Shown: piece by piece, positions 9,102 through 16,366 of the stretch
How the letters are laid out: every line of letters begins with the position of its first letter
Numbering within the stretch: position 1 is the first letter of the stretch
Assembly (NCBI GenBank): GCA_036941025.1
Contig: JAYMNP010000001.1
Coordinates: forward strand, 3,432,501 to 3,496,500
DNA from: Lachnospiraceae bacterium JLR.KK002
Lineage (GTDB): Bacteria; Bacillota; Clostridia; Lachnospirales; Lachnospiraceae
DNA length: 64,000 nt
Direction: 5' to 3'
Position numbers and translations under genes: made by a program
The notes under the pieces: generated by a model
Seen by the model: only the letters and a program-made list of their open reading frames with translations
Database searches by the model: none
Told to the model about the DNA's origin: nothing

Positions 9102-10328
9102 TTACCTGTCTTTCTCCACCGGACGTTCCACAATTCCCTTAATTACCTTTACCACAGTTTCCATTCCTTCTACTGTAACGTGCTCCTTCGGCCCATGGAA
9201 AGCATAACCTCCGGTTCCAAGATTTGGACAGGGAAGTCCCATAAAGCTCAGTCTTCCTCCGTCTGTGCCGCCCCGGATGGGAAGGGAAACCGGCTCCATT
9301 CCAACTGCCGCAATGGCTTCTTTCGCCTTTTCCACCACAAAGAAATTCTTTTCCATCACTTCCAGCATATTCCGGTAGCCTTCCTTCAGGCTCAGGGAAA
9401 CCGTTCCCGCACCGTATGTTTCATTGATTTTTTTCTCTATATTACGAAGGGTCTGCTGACGCTTTTCAAACAGATCACTGTCATGGTCTCTGACAATATA
9501 ATCCAGATGGGCTTCATTGACGTCCCCTTTCATTTCTTCCAGATGGTAGAATCCTTCCCGGCCTTCGGTATGTTCCGGCGTCTCCTGTTCCGGCAGCATT
9601 CCCTGGATTTCACAGGCAATAGCAGCGGCATTTACCATAATATTTTTTGCAGAACCGGGATGAACGTTCACACCTTTTACCGCAAAATGAGCAGAAACCG
9701 CGTTAAAGTTTTCATATGCCACTTCACCTTCATAATCCCCGTCCACCGTATAAGCGTAATCTGCTTTAAAATAATCCAGATTAAACAAATCAGCTCCGGC
9801 CCCCACTTCCTCATCAGGAGTAAAGCCAATCCAGACGTCTCCATGGGGAATATTTTCTGTTATAATTTCTTCCACAGAAGTCATAATTGCTGCGATTCCG
9901 GCTTTATCATCTGCTCCCAGCAGGGTTGTCCCGTCTGTGGTAATCAGGGTTCTGCCCTTCAGAGAAGCCAGATGAGGAAAATCGCTGACTCTGATTACAT
10001 CTCCGGTCGCCGGCAGCACCACATCTTTCCCGTCATAATCGGGAATTATCCGGGGTTTTACATCTTTTCCTGAAAAAGAAACTGCCGTATCCATATGGGC
10101 AATAAACCCCATGGCTTTCTTATGCTCAAACCCTTCCGTTGCCGGAAGCAGTCCGTACACATAACAGTGCTCGTCTCTGATTACCTTTTCAAGACCAAGG
10201 CCTTTTAATTCTGCCGCCAGTTCATCTGCCAGCAGAAACTGCCTGTCCGTGCTGGGAATCACGTCCTTTCCGTCTTCCGACGTGGTCCAGAAGGATACAT
10301 ATTTTAAAAATCTGTCTGTTATATTCAT
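9102..10328 (-). CDS. pepT: peptidase T (tripeptide aminopeptidase)
   Basis: PepT is a cytosolic dizinc M20B aminopeptidase that releases the N-terminal residue of tripeptides. The 408-residue length is the standard one. Metal and catalytic motifs are visible: AHMDTAVSF (His and catalytic Asp), LGADDKAGIA, FTPDEEVGAG (catalytic Glu-Glu) and AFHGPKEH near the C-terminus. ATG 10328 follows GGAGG with 4-base spacing; an upstream in-frame Met lacks one. Confidence 0.95.
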   Translation of the reverse strand: MNITDRFLKYVSFWTTSEDGKDVIPSTDRQFLLADELAAELKGLGLEKVIRDEHCYVYGLLPATEGFEHKKAMGFIAHMDTAVSFSGKDVKPRIIPDYDGKDVVLPATGDVIRVSDFPHLASLKGRTLITTDGTTLLGADDKAGIAAIMTSVEEIITENIPHGDVWIGFTPDEEVGAGADLFNLDYFKADYAYTVDGDYEGEVAYENFNAVSAHFAVKGVNVHPGSAKNIMVNAAAIACEIQGMLPEQETPEHTEGREGFYHLEEMKGDVNEAHLDYIVRDHDSDLFEKRQQTLRNIEKKINETYGAGTVSLSLKEGYRNMLEVMEKNFFVVEKAKEAIAAVGMEPVSLPIRGGTDGGRLSFMGLPCPNLGTGGYAFHGPKEHVTVEGMETVVKVIKGIVERPVEKDR

Positions 10329-10353
10329 ATTTCCTCCAATCTGAATCACAAAA

Positions 10354-10579
10354 CAGTAACATAGTCTTTCCTATAAGAAAACAAAATGGGCAGCCCTCTT
10401 CAACTCCCCGACCCGCTCAGTCTTGAGGAGATTCCACATTTTGCCGCGCGCGAGCGGATTGCGCAGCAATAAACTTCTTCTCCCCGAGCTGCGCATCCCA
10501 TCCGGAGGGTTTTCTCTTATAGGAAATCTATATACTTTAGTACTTCGCAGTAACATAGTCTTTCCTATAAGAGAACAAA
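10354..10579. repeat. direct/inverted repeat cluster, REP- or MITE-like
   Basis: A 32-bp direct repeat (10354-10385 and 10548-10579, one mismatch) flanks about 160 bp. A third, inverted copy of its core, TTTCCTATAAGA, ends the interior (10510-10526). The interior is GC-rich (CGCGCGCGAGCGG) and contains TTGCGCAGC/GCTGCGCA, unlike the AT-rich neighbours. The right copy overlaps the last codons of the phosphatase gene. It looks like a mobile palindromic repeat with one duplicated end. Confidence 0.6.
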
Positions 10580-11212
10580 CCTGCAGATATCTTCCGGCCG
10601 CTCTGCCAGATAAACGGCCCCGGCCTGCTCCAGTTCTTCTCTGCTTCCATAGCCATACAGAACCCCAATGGTGTCTATCCCAAACCTGGCCGCTCCCAGG
10701 ACGTCATGCTCCCGGTCTCCTACCATGACTGCCTGCTTATAATCCGAAATTCCGCAGGATTCCAGCGCATATGCAATCACTTCATCCTTCCTGGTTCTGG
10801 TTCCGTCCATATTTGCTCCCGCCACAAAGGAAAAATACTCTGCCAGATGGAAACGTTCCAGAATCTGATTTGCAAACAGCTCCGGCTTGGCAGTGGCCAC
10901 CACCAGGTTTTTCCCGGAATTTTTCAGTTTTTTCAGGGTATCTTCCAGTCCGTCATAGACTTTATTTTCAAAAATTCCTGTTTTACTGTAATGCTCCCGA
11001 TAATATTTTACCGCTTCTCCGGCTTTTTCTTCCGGAAACTCATAAAACAATTCGAAGGACTCCTGCAGAGGCGGCCCGATAAATTTGTACAATTCCGTCC
11101 TGTCTGATACCTCGATTCCATATTTTTTCAAAGCATACATAACAGAATTGGTAATTCCCACCCCTGGGTCTGTTAAAGTACCGTCCAAATCAAACAACAC
11201 TGTCTGATACAT
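10565..11212 (-). CDS. HAD-superfamily phosphatase (phosphoglycolate phosphatase-like)
   Basis: A 215-residue HAD hydrolase with motif I FDLDGTLTD (about 7-15), a cap domain, motif II-like VVATAKPE, Lys in TRKDEV and motif IV VMVGDREHDV. It fits the Gph/PgmB-like branch that dephosphorylates small sugar or glycolate phosphates; the substrate is undetermined. The last five codons lie inside a dispersed repeat (10548-10579), so the natural C-terminus may have been replaced. Confidence 0.88.
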   Translation of the reverse strand: MYQTVLFDLDGTLTDPGVGITNSVMYALKKYGIEVSDRTELYKFIGPPLQESFELFYEFPEEKAGEAVKYYREHYSKTGIFENKVYDGLEDTLKKLKNSGKNLVVATAKPELFANQILERFHLAEYFSFVAGANMDGTRTRKDEVIAYALESCGISDYKQAVMVGDREHDVLGAARFGIDTIGVLYGYGSREELEQAGAVYLAERPEDICRFVLL

Positions 11213-11254
11213 TGTTTTCCTCCCTGTTTTCTCTCTGGTTTACTGTTCTTATAC

Positions 11255-12895
11255 TTATTTTTTAATTTCTGTTACCTTTACAGGGTTATCGCCTTCCAGA
11301 TAAGTAATCTGAATGGTATCTCCTTCTTTGTATTTTATAATATCAAGCAAATCAGTATTGGACAAATCCACATCAAATATTTCTTCTTTTCTCTCCAGAG
11401 CCAGATAAATATGTGTGGTTCCTTCTATATTTACCGGCATCAGATTTACAATTTTCCCGGATGTGGATTTTCCTTCCGCACTGGTTCCTGCAGTAATTCC
11501 ATTCGTCTTAAGCAGCTGATTATAGGCTTTTTCACATTCCTTAATGGAATCTCCCGTTGCCACCCACTGATATTTCTGGATATTCACCATGGCATACATT
11601 TTCACCAGACCCGCATCATCCTTTAAAGCCATAAAATAAGTAGGCTCTCCGGAAATATTCAAAAGCAGCGGGAACGTAGCCTGATAACCCAGGTTCTGTA
11701 CCTGTCCCTGTGCAGAAGACATGGCTGACTTCTCTGTTGCTCCTTCAATTTTGTAAAAACGTGTTTCCATGGTACGCTGGTTCATCAGCACAAATCCCAC
11801 GTTGGACTGGTCTCCGCTGACACTGGTTACACCGGAATATACCCATACATCATCTTCCAGTGCAATATAATTATATCCGTCGGTGGTTTCCAGACAATCC
11901 TTCTGTCCCAGCACACTGTTAAAAAATCCATGTTTCAGAGTTCCGTTATAATCGTAAAGTTCCATCAGGAGCTCTGCCTGAAAGACTTTATCCACCCATT
12001 GAGGAACATCTTTAACATTATAATCGGTACATTCTCCAGTAATGGCATTGCAGAGAACCACATTTCCAATGGTTTCCCCGCCAAAAAGCCCGATATTGAA
12101 TTTTTTCACAGGACAAATCCAGAAAGGAGTTCCTTCATCGTCTATTTCAAAGAAAATCTGCTCTCCGAAAATATAAGTGGGATATCGGAACCGCAGATGG
12201 CGGTAGATATTCCGGTTAAAATATTCTGATTTGGAATATTTGATTCCCTCGCTTAATTTCACACACTCCGTATCCTGAGTTGCCATGTCAATTTTAATGT
12301 AAGCGGGAATTCCCTCTTTCTGATTGGTAAACCATTTCACAGGGCTGGCATAAACCAGCGGCGATACGCGGACAGGCTTATTATTTACATTAATCTGACT
12401 GTAATCATTGGAAACCTCAAACTGCGACACCATATCCACCATACTGCCCATTTTCCGGTCACCCAGAAGGGCTGCGGAATCTTTATCCAGAATGGGAATG
12501 GTGTTGTAATCCACCTGACTGATATCTTCCGCAAAATCCCGTTCTTCCACAGTCATCAGCTTCTGATATTTCTTCGCATTGATAATCGGAGAGGAAAGAA
12601 AAGCACCCACTGCCAGAATAATCAGAAGTACCCCTGTAATAAGAAAACCAATCTTTGCTATCCCGGTAGACTTAATATCCACCAGAACAATTCCTTTTCC
12701 GATTTTAACTTTGTTATTGTCCTTCCAGGCTTTTCTGGCAGACAGCAGAAGCGTTATCACAACTGTTCCGCCAATGATAAACCACCAGGTTCCTACAGAA
12801 TGAATGTTAAATGCGGGAATTGTAATATAGTAATACAAAAAAGCTGCGATTAACAGCACAACTACAATCAGCACATTTTTTGTTGCTTTTTTCAT
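11255..12895 (-). CDS. membrane-anchored protein of unknown function
   Basis: A 546-residue protein not assigned to a named family. Two N-terminal membrane helices (about 7-25 and 35-52) and a third near 75-100 are followed by ~440 residues that are probably extracytoplasmic. That part is rich in aromatic and Gly-Glu turns, with a small OB-like C-terminal segment (DTIQITYLEGDNPVKVT). ATG 12895 follows AAGGAG. A GGGCGGTTC/GAACCGCCC stem (12920-12928 with 12968-12976) lies in its leader. Confidence 0.75.
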   Translation of the reverse strand: MKKATKNVLIVVVLLIAAFLYYYITIPAFNIHSVGTWWFIIGGTVVITLLLSARKAWKDNNKVKIGKGIVLVDIKSTGIAKIGFLITGVLLIILAVGAFLSSPIINAKKYQKLMTVEERDFAEDISQVDYNTIPILDKDSAALLGDRKMGSMVDMVSQFEVSNDYSQINVNNKPVRVSPLVYASPVKWFTNQKEGIPAYIKIDMATQDTECVKLSEGIKYSKSEYFNRNIYRHLRFRYPTYIFGEQIFFEIDDEGTPFWICPVKKFNIGLFGGETIGNVVLCNAITGECTDYNVKDVPQWVDKVFQAELLMELYDYNGTLKHGFFNSVLGQKDCLETTDGYNYIALEDDVWVYSGVTSVSGDQSNVGFVLMNQRTMETRFYKIEGATEKSAMSSAQGQVQNLGYQATFPLLLNISGEPTYFMALKDDAGLVKMYAMVNIQKYQWVATGDSIKECEKAYNQLLKTNGITAGTSAEGKSTSGKIVNLMPVNIEGTTHIYLALERKEEIFDVDLSNTDLLDIIKYKEGDTIQITYLEGDNPVKVTEIKK

Positions 12896-13063
12896 ATATT
12901 TTCTCCTTATATTGTGTTGGGGCGGTTCCGGACTGTCTGCTTCCTGTTTTCTTCCGTATAAAGTTCTGAACCGCCCGACTGTATTATCTGATTAGTACAA
13001 TTTTACCCTTTTCCTGTTCTTATGTCAAGATTAGGAAATCTTAAAAAATAATTAAAAAAGTTC
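12896..13063. other. intergenic leader with GC-rich stem
   Basis: No gene seen. It holds a 9-bp perfect inverted repeat, GGGCGGTTC/GAACCGCCC (12920-12928, 12968-12976), in the 5' leader of the minus-strand membrane-protein gene. An AT-rich stretch then leads into the tRNA promoter. Confidence 0.5.
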
Positions 13064-13092
13064 TTGCATTTCTAAATTTTTTATTATATAAT
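13064..13092 (+). promoter_or_regulatory. tRNA-Lys promoter
   Basis: The -35 box TTGCAT (13064-13069) and -10 box TATAAT (13087-13092) are separated by 17 bp and lie 26 bp before the tRNA. Confidence 0.75.
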
Positions 13093-13118
13093 ATATTTCG
13101 TGTTAAAGATATGGATAT

Positions 13119-13191
13119 GCGCTTCTAGCTCAGTTGGAAGAGCACCTGACTCTTAATCAGGGTGTCCAGGGTTCGAGCCCCTGGAGGCGCA
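13119..13191 (+). tRNA. tRNA-Lys(CTT)
   Basis: The acceptor arm GCGCTTC pairs with GAGGCGC (13184-13190; one G-T pair), with discriminator A13191. The anticodon stem CCTGA/TCAGG encloses loop CTCTTAA, giving anticodon CTT. The T arm is CAGGG-TTCGAGC-CCCTG. CCA is not encoded. The 3' half is the integration site of the following element and is duplicated at 21442-21483. Confidence 0.96.
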
Positions 13192-13245
13192 CTGAAAGCA
13201 CTGTTTTTGATGACTGTGAGCATCGGGGACGGTGTTTTTTTTGTG
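13150..13245 (+). repeat. attachment-site direct repeat, left copy
   Basis: 96 bp matching 21442-21537 with one mismatch (C13192 versus T21484). It covers the tRNA from the anticodon loop to its end plus the tRNA terminator. This is the expected footprint of a tyrosine integrase that inserts at a tRNA 3' end and restores the gene. Confidence 0.9.
13199..13242 (+). terminator. tRNA-Lys terminator
   Basis: A 14-bp stem (13199-13212 with 13221-13234, using G-T wobbles) with loop ACTGTGAG is followed by eight T (13235-13242). It is carried in the att repeat, so the duplicate at 21491-21534 keeps it. Confidence 0.8.
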
Positions 13246-13291
13246 GCTTTTTCAGGTAAACGGGTAATCTATATAAGGATAAAATATGTTT

Positions 13292-13331
13292 GGCGCGAAA
13301 TCCGGCGCGAAGTGGTCGCGAATTCGTCGCG
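13292..13331. repeat. iterated GGYGCGAA boxes, putative integrase arm sites (left)
   Basis: Four related boxes (GGCGCGAA, GGCGCGAA, GGTCGCGAA, CGTCGCGG) have CGCG cores at 13294, 13306, 13317 and 13328, about one helical turn apart. Two similar boxes lie near the right end (CGCG at 21337 and 21349). The left end of the decayed second copy has degenerate versions at about 21659-21690. Their placement just inside att fits arm-type binding sites for the integrase. Confidence 0.55.
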
Positions 13332-13417
13332 GATATATAAATAGTATGCCTTATCAAATCTTTACAATTCAATAAATATTAATAGCACAAAAGCAGGGAA
13401 ATCCCTGCCTGCTCTTT

Positions 13418-13795
13418 TTAAATCTTTTTTGTTTTTTCTGGTTCATGCTTCTTTGATACATCACATAATTTCATTACATCTTTAATAACCTGTAAAATTA
13501 TCTGTTTTTCTTCTCTGGTTCTGTCATTTATCTGCGCAATAATCTGCAGAGATAAAGAATCTTCTTCCTGAACAGAAGATACAGAATCTGAAAAAAATTC
13601 ACTCAGACTAATATTTAACTGGTTACATATCTGCTCTATTACTTTTACGGTTGGGTTCTTTAAATTTCTTTCCAGTAAGCCCAGATAGGTTGTTGTAATA
13701 TTTGCACGTAATGCAAGTTTTTCCTGGCTTAATCCGCTGTTTATCCGCAGTTCATGAATTCTCTTACCTATATTAAAATTAGTTTTCATATCCAT
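13418..13795 (-). CDS. XRE-family HTH repressor
   Basis: A 125-residue regulator. The helix-turn-helix is at about 10-65 (RINSGLSQEKLALRA, then TTTYLGLLERN), followed by a short acidic region and a Lys-rich tail. It lies divergent to the element's rightward gene block, with two 11-bp inverted sites in the spacer, so it is likely the element's maintenance repressor. A decayed copy lies at about 21740-22112. No clear ribosome binding site is seen; the second Met is an alternative start. Confidence 0.85.
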   Translation of the reverse strand: MDMKTNFNIGKRIHELRINSGLSQEKLALRANITTTYLGLLERNLKNPTVKVIEQICNQLNISLSEFFSDSVSSVQEEDSLSLQIIAQINDRTREEKQIILQVIKDVMKLCDVSKKHEPEKTKKI

Positions 13796-13868
13796 AATTA
13801 TAGTTTATATTGTTGACAATTATTATACAAACTGATATAGTTATTTATATATAAAGTAACTATAATTA
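13795..13868 (+). promoter_or_regulatory. rightward promoter with putative operators
   Basis: TTGACA (13813-13818), 17 bp, TATAGT (13836-13841). TAATTATAGTT (13795-13805) and its exact reverse complement AACTATAATTA (13858-13868) flank the promoter and are candidate repressor sites. The left one overlaps the repressor start, which fits autoregulation. Confidence 0.6.
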
Positions 13869-13887
13869 CTATCAGGAGGAACACAAT

Positions 13888-14142
13888 ATGATTGTGGTGT
13901 TATCAACAGTAATTGCATGTGTATTAACGGCTTTATTAGCCTGTTTTCTTTATCCTGTAGCAGGATTATTTTGGTTTCTTGGAAAAGTGGGCGATATAGT
14001 CGGTATTATTGGTAATTGGATTTTTACCCATGCAAATGCGGCGATAAAACATTTATGGGCTGACCTCAGGAATTCGTCCAAAGGCACATCCGATAATGGA
14101 AATAATAATGAAAAGCCCGATGCACCTGAAAAATTTCTCTAA
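13888..14142 (+). CDS. small membrane protein, first gene of the rightward block
   Basis: An 84-residue protein with a long hydrophobic N-terminal half (about 1-45) and a hydrophilic, Asn-rich tail. No family recognised. It follows AGGAGG with good spacing and is the first gene under the divergent promoter. Its position suits an early function such as excision, immunity or membrane signalling, but nothing in the sequence specifies it. Confidence 0.65.
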   Translation: MIVVLSTVIACVLTALLACFLYPVAGLFWFLGKVGDIVGIIGNWIFTHANAAIKHLWADLRNSSKGTSDNGNNNEKPDAPEKFL

Positions 14143-14199
14143 ACCATTACATTTATCAAACCTTAAGAACAGGATTTTATTTAGAAGGGAGATTTTAAG

Positions 14200-14328
14200 A
14201 TGAACTGGATTTGCAAAAATTGTGGCAGGACTATGACAACAAATTCACCGTCTGCAAAGCCTACGGGAGGAACCTGCAAAAAAGATAAAAATGGAAAAAT
14301 AAAGCCCCATAACTGGGTGAAGAAATAA
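14200..14328 (+). CDS. 42-residue zinc-ribbon-like small protein
   Basis: Starts at ATG 14200 after AGAAGGGAG. It has three cysteines, a CxxC pair (WICKNCG) and one in GGTCKKD, and a basic C-terminus with His-Asn-Trp. This resembles the short 'KCGKTV'-type proteins common beside mobile-element genes. One half-site appears to be incomplete, so metal binding is only a guess. Confidence 0.6.
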   Translation: MNWICKNCGRTMTTNSPSAKPTGGTCKKDKNGKIKPHNWVKK

Positions 14329-14441
14329 GAGATTCAAATATATATCATTATTATGAAGGTTATCTTCAAAGCAAAAGGAACAGGTTCATACAATCTGTTC
14401 TTTTTTTCGCGCAAATTTCAGGGAAAGGAGGAAAAAACAAA

Positions 14442-14819
14442 GTGAAAGCCATAAAAATCTATACAAAAAGCCAGCTTATACTTTTACGGAATATCAACCC
14501 ATTTTTAAGGCGGTACAGATTACAAAAAAAAGTATTAAAGAGAATAGATTACATACTGGAAGAAGAACATCTTGGAAAACAGGGATTTTTACTCATATTG
14601 CTGGCTCCTGTAAAAGATGACATCCGCGAGATTGAGGACGGTGCAAACGTATACCCATTGAAACTCGAATTTACTGCAGACCTTGAATGTATAAAAGTCA
14701 GAAACATAGAATCTGGAAAAATCAAAAGTAAAGAATGGTTTTTAGTAAAACTTTATATTCCAAAGACTGACAGCTATATTTATGCCATCTATTCTATCCT
14801 GCAGAAATATTTAAAATGA
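14442..14819 (+). CDS. hypothetical protein of the integrative element
   Basis: 125 residues, soluble, GTG start at 14442 after AAAGGAGG. The N-terminal ~40 residues are basic (Lys/Arg-rich) and the rest looks like a small alpha/beta domain. No family recognised. It lies 41 bp before the DUF1643 gene in the rightward block. Confidence 0.65.
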   Translation: MKAIKIYTKSQLILLRNINPFLRRYRLQKKVLKRIDYILEEEHLGKQGFLLILLAPVKDDIREIEDGANVYPLKLEFTADLECIKVRNIESGKIKSKEWFLVKLYIPKTDSYIYAIYSILQKYLK

Positions 14820-14859
14820 ATTTTCCTGTATTTTAACCATCCAAAAAGGAGAACCGTTT

Positions 14860-15486
14860 ATGGAAAAAGCCAAACAGAATGCAGCACCTGAAAAAGAAAT
14901 GCAAACAGTTTCAGAAAAAGAAACGCAAACAGTATTACCGAAAAAAATAAAGCAAACAATACTATTGGAAAAAACAGGAATATTCAGTAAATCTTTAAAC
15001 AGAAGATACGAATATACCATAACATGTAAAGGAGTGGATACCAAAAAAATCCTTGTAATCTGCACAAACCCTGCTTCATCCAATCTTCTGGCAGTTGATA
15101 CAACAACAAACTACCTGATGAACAACCTCTTTGCCATGGGATACAGCACCATTACTTTATGTAACCTGTTTGCAGAAATTACAAATAAGCTAAAACCTGC
15201 AAAAGCAGAAGATAATGCAGATAACATGGAATATTTAAAAGAAATCTTAAAAAGGGATTTTGATGAAATCCTGTTAGGTTTCGGCAATGGATTTACAGGT
15301 AATAAAAGAGTCAAAGCTGAAAAAGAAACGCTTTATAAAATATTGAAACCATATGCTAAAAAATTAGTGGAGTTAGTAGATACAGACGGAACTTATAAAA
15401 ACCTGAAAACCATACATCCGCTATTTGCCGGACAAAGATTTTCAGGGAAATGGATGATAAGAAAATTTAATTTCCCAAAATTGTAA
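14860..15486 (+). CDS. DUF1643 domain protein
   Basis: 208 residues. A Lys/Glu-rich N-terminal segment (about 1-45) precedes a DUF1643 domain with NPASSNLLAVD, TTNYLMNNL, ITLCNLFAEI, LLGFGNGFTG and HPLFAGQ. The domain has no established reaction. It is frequent on phages and mobile elements. ATG 14860 follows AAAGGAG. The next small gene follows 13 bp later. Confidence 0.8.
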   Translation: MEKAKQNAAPEKEMQTVSEKETQTVLPKKIKQTILLEKTGIFSKSLNRRYEYTITCKGVDTKKILVICTNPASSNLLAVDTTTNYLMNNLFAMGYSTITLCNLFAEITNKLKPAKAEDNADNMEYLKEILKRDFDEILLGFGNGFTGNKRVKAEKETLYKILKPYAKKLVELVDTDGTYKNLKTIHPLFAGQRFSGKWMIRKFNFPKL

Positions 15487-15499
15487 GGAGGAGAAATTT

Positions 15500-15583
15500 A
15501 TGGATTACTTTATAGGAATCTGTATCGGGATTGTAGTGATTAATGTAGTGTATCTAAATGTAGTTATCTGGGAAGGAGTGTGA
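15500..15583 (+). CDS. 27-residue hydrophobic peptide
   Basis: A single membrane-spanning peptide (MDYFIGICIGIVVIN..., ending WEGV), with ATG 15500 after AAGGAGGAG. The strong ribosome binding site and the tight spacing to the DUF1643 and next genes suggest it is expressed. Function unknown; small membrane modulators or leader peptides are options. Confidence 0.5.
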   Translation: MDYFIGICIGIVVINVVYLNVVIWEGV

Positions 15584-15589
15584 GAATTT

Positions 15590-15679
15590 ATGGTATCAGG
15601 AGAAATTATTGCAGGAATCACATTAGTCGTAAGTATTCTGAAAATTGTTGTGCAGCATAGAGGAAAGAAAGGACGCTGA
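15590..15679 (+). CDS. 29-residue small membrane peptide with basic tail
   Basis: Starts at ATG 15590, 7 bp after the previous stop; the end of that gene supplies GGAAGGAG. One hydrophobic helix is followed by QHRGKKGR. This is a toxin-like or phospholipid-binding layout, but no family is recognised. Confidence 0.45.
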   Translation: MVSGEIIAGITLVVSILKIVVQHRGKKGR

Positions 15680-15685
15680 ATAAAA

Positions 15686-16051
15686 ATGTACAAAATAATC
15701 CCAAACAAAACCTCCCTGCTGCAATTTGAAAATGAAACAAAAAATACCTTATTCTTATGGAAGAACCGCCCTGCAGTCGATAACATTAAAACCATGGCAG
15801 AACAGTTAGACATTTATTATGGGAAAAACCGGGATATCTTTGCAGATATGGGTGGCTATATTGTAATTATTTATGGGGAAACGACAGAAATAGAAAAAGA
15901 GCATGAAGAAATTCTGAACCGCCATTTTCTGAAAAAAGATTTCTATGAATTTGAAGATATATATGAGCATGAGGGTGAAACCGTAACCGTCAGGCTTTAT
16001 TTATGTTCCTCTGACTATTCTGTGGCTACTGTATCAGTAGTTCATGGATAA
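15686..16051 (+). CDS. hypothetical protein with decayed paralogue downstream
   Basis: 121 residues, soluble and acidic. The C-terminal half is Glu/Tyr-rich (EHEEILNRHFLKKDFYEFED, then VRLYLCSSDYSVATVS). A near-identical C-terminal half survives at 22150-22335 in the second element copy, so the gene belongs to the element backbone. It ends before a terminator hairpin, closing the first rightward transcription block. No domain recognised. Confidence 0.7.
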   Translation: MYKIIPNKTSLLQFENETKNTLFLWKNRPAVDNIKTMAEQLDIYYGKNRDIFADMGGYIVIIYGETTEIEKEHEEILNRHFLKKDFYEFEDIYEHEGETVTVRLYLCSSDYSVATVSVVHG

Positions 16052-16067
16052 GCAGGTGAAAGTATTC

Positions 16068-16130
16068 GGTATGCTGAATCATTGGGTATTCATTTTAGAA
16101 ATCCTTCTTTGGTTCAGCATACCAGTATTT
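16068..16130 (+). terminator. terminator of the first rightward gene block
   Basis: An 11-bp perfect stem, GGTATGCTGAA (16068-16078) with TTCAGCATACC (16113-16123), is followed by AGTATTTTT. The stem sequence is kept in the decayed copy near 22352-22412. Confidence 0.65.
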
Positions 16131-16366
16131 TTACCCACACATTCCAAATTCTTTTATTTTTTTAACTTTCAAAGGAAATAAAATAGATTTAACTTAAATT
16201 TGAAAAAATATTTAGTTTTTTCATTATTTAGTCATTAGTGGTAATTTTTATGCATATTACTAATCTTATACAAGACAATTTTGTCCAAAAAAACTGTCAT
16301 TGCAGGAATGTAATTGGTAATTTATAGCAATTATAAATAATATAAGAGAAAGGACGGATTAGTAAT
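16131..16366. other. AT-rich spacer before the DUF927 gene
   Basis: No gene seen. The region is very AT-rich and probably holds the promoter of the DUF927/integrase pair, but no convincing -35/-10 pair was picked. A ribosome binding site, AGAGAAAGGA, lies at about 16344-16353. Confidence 0.4.
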
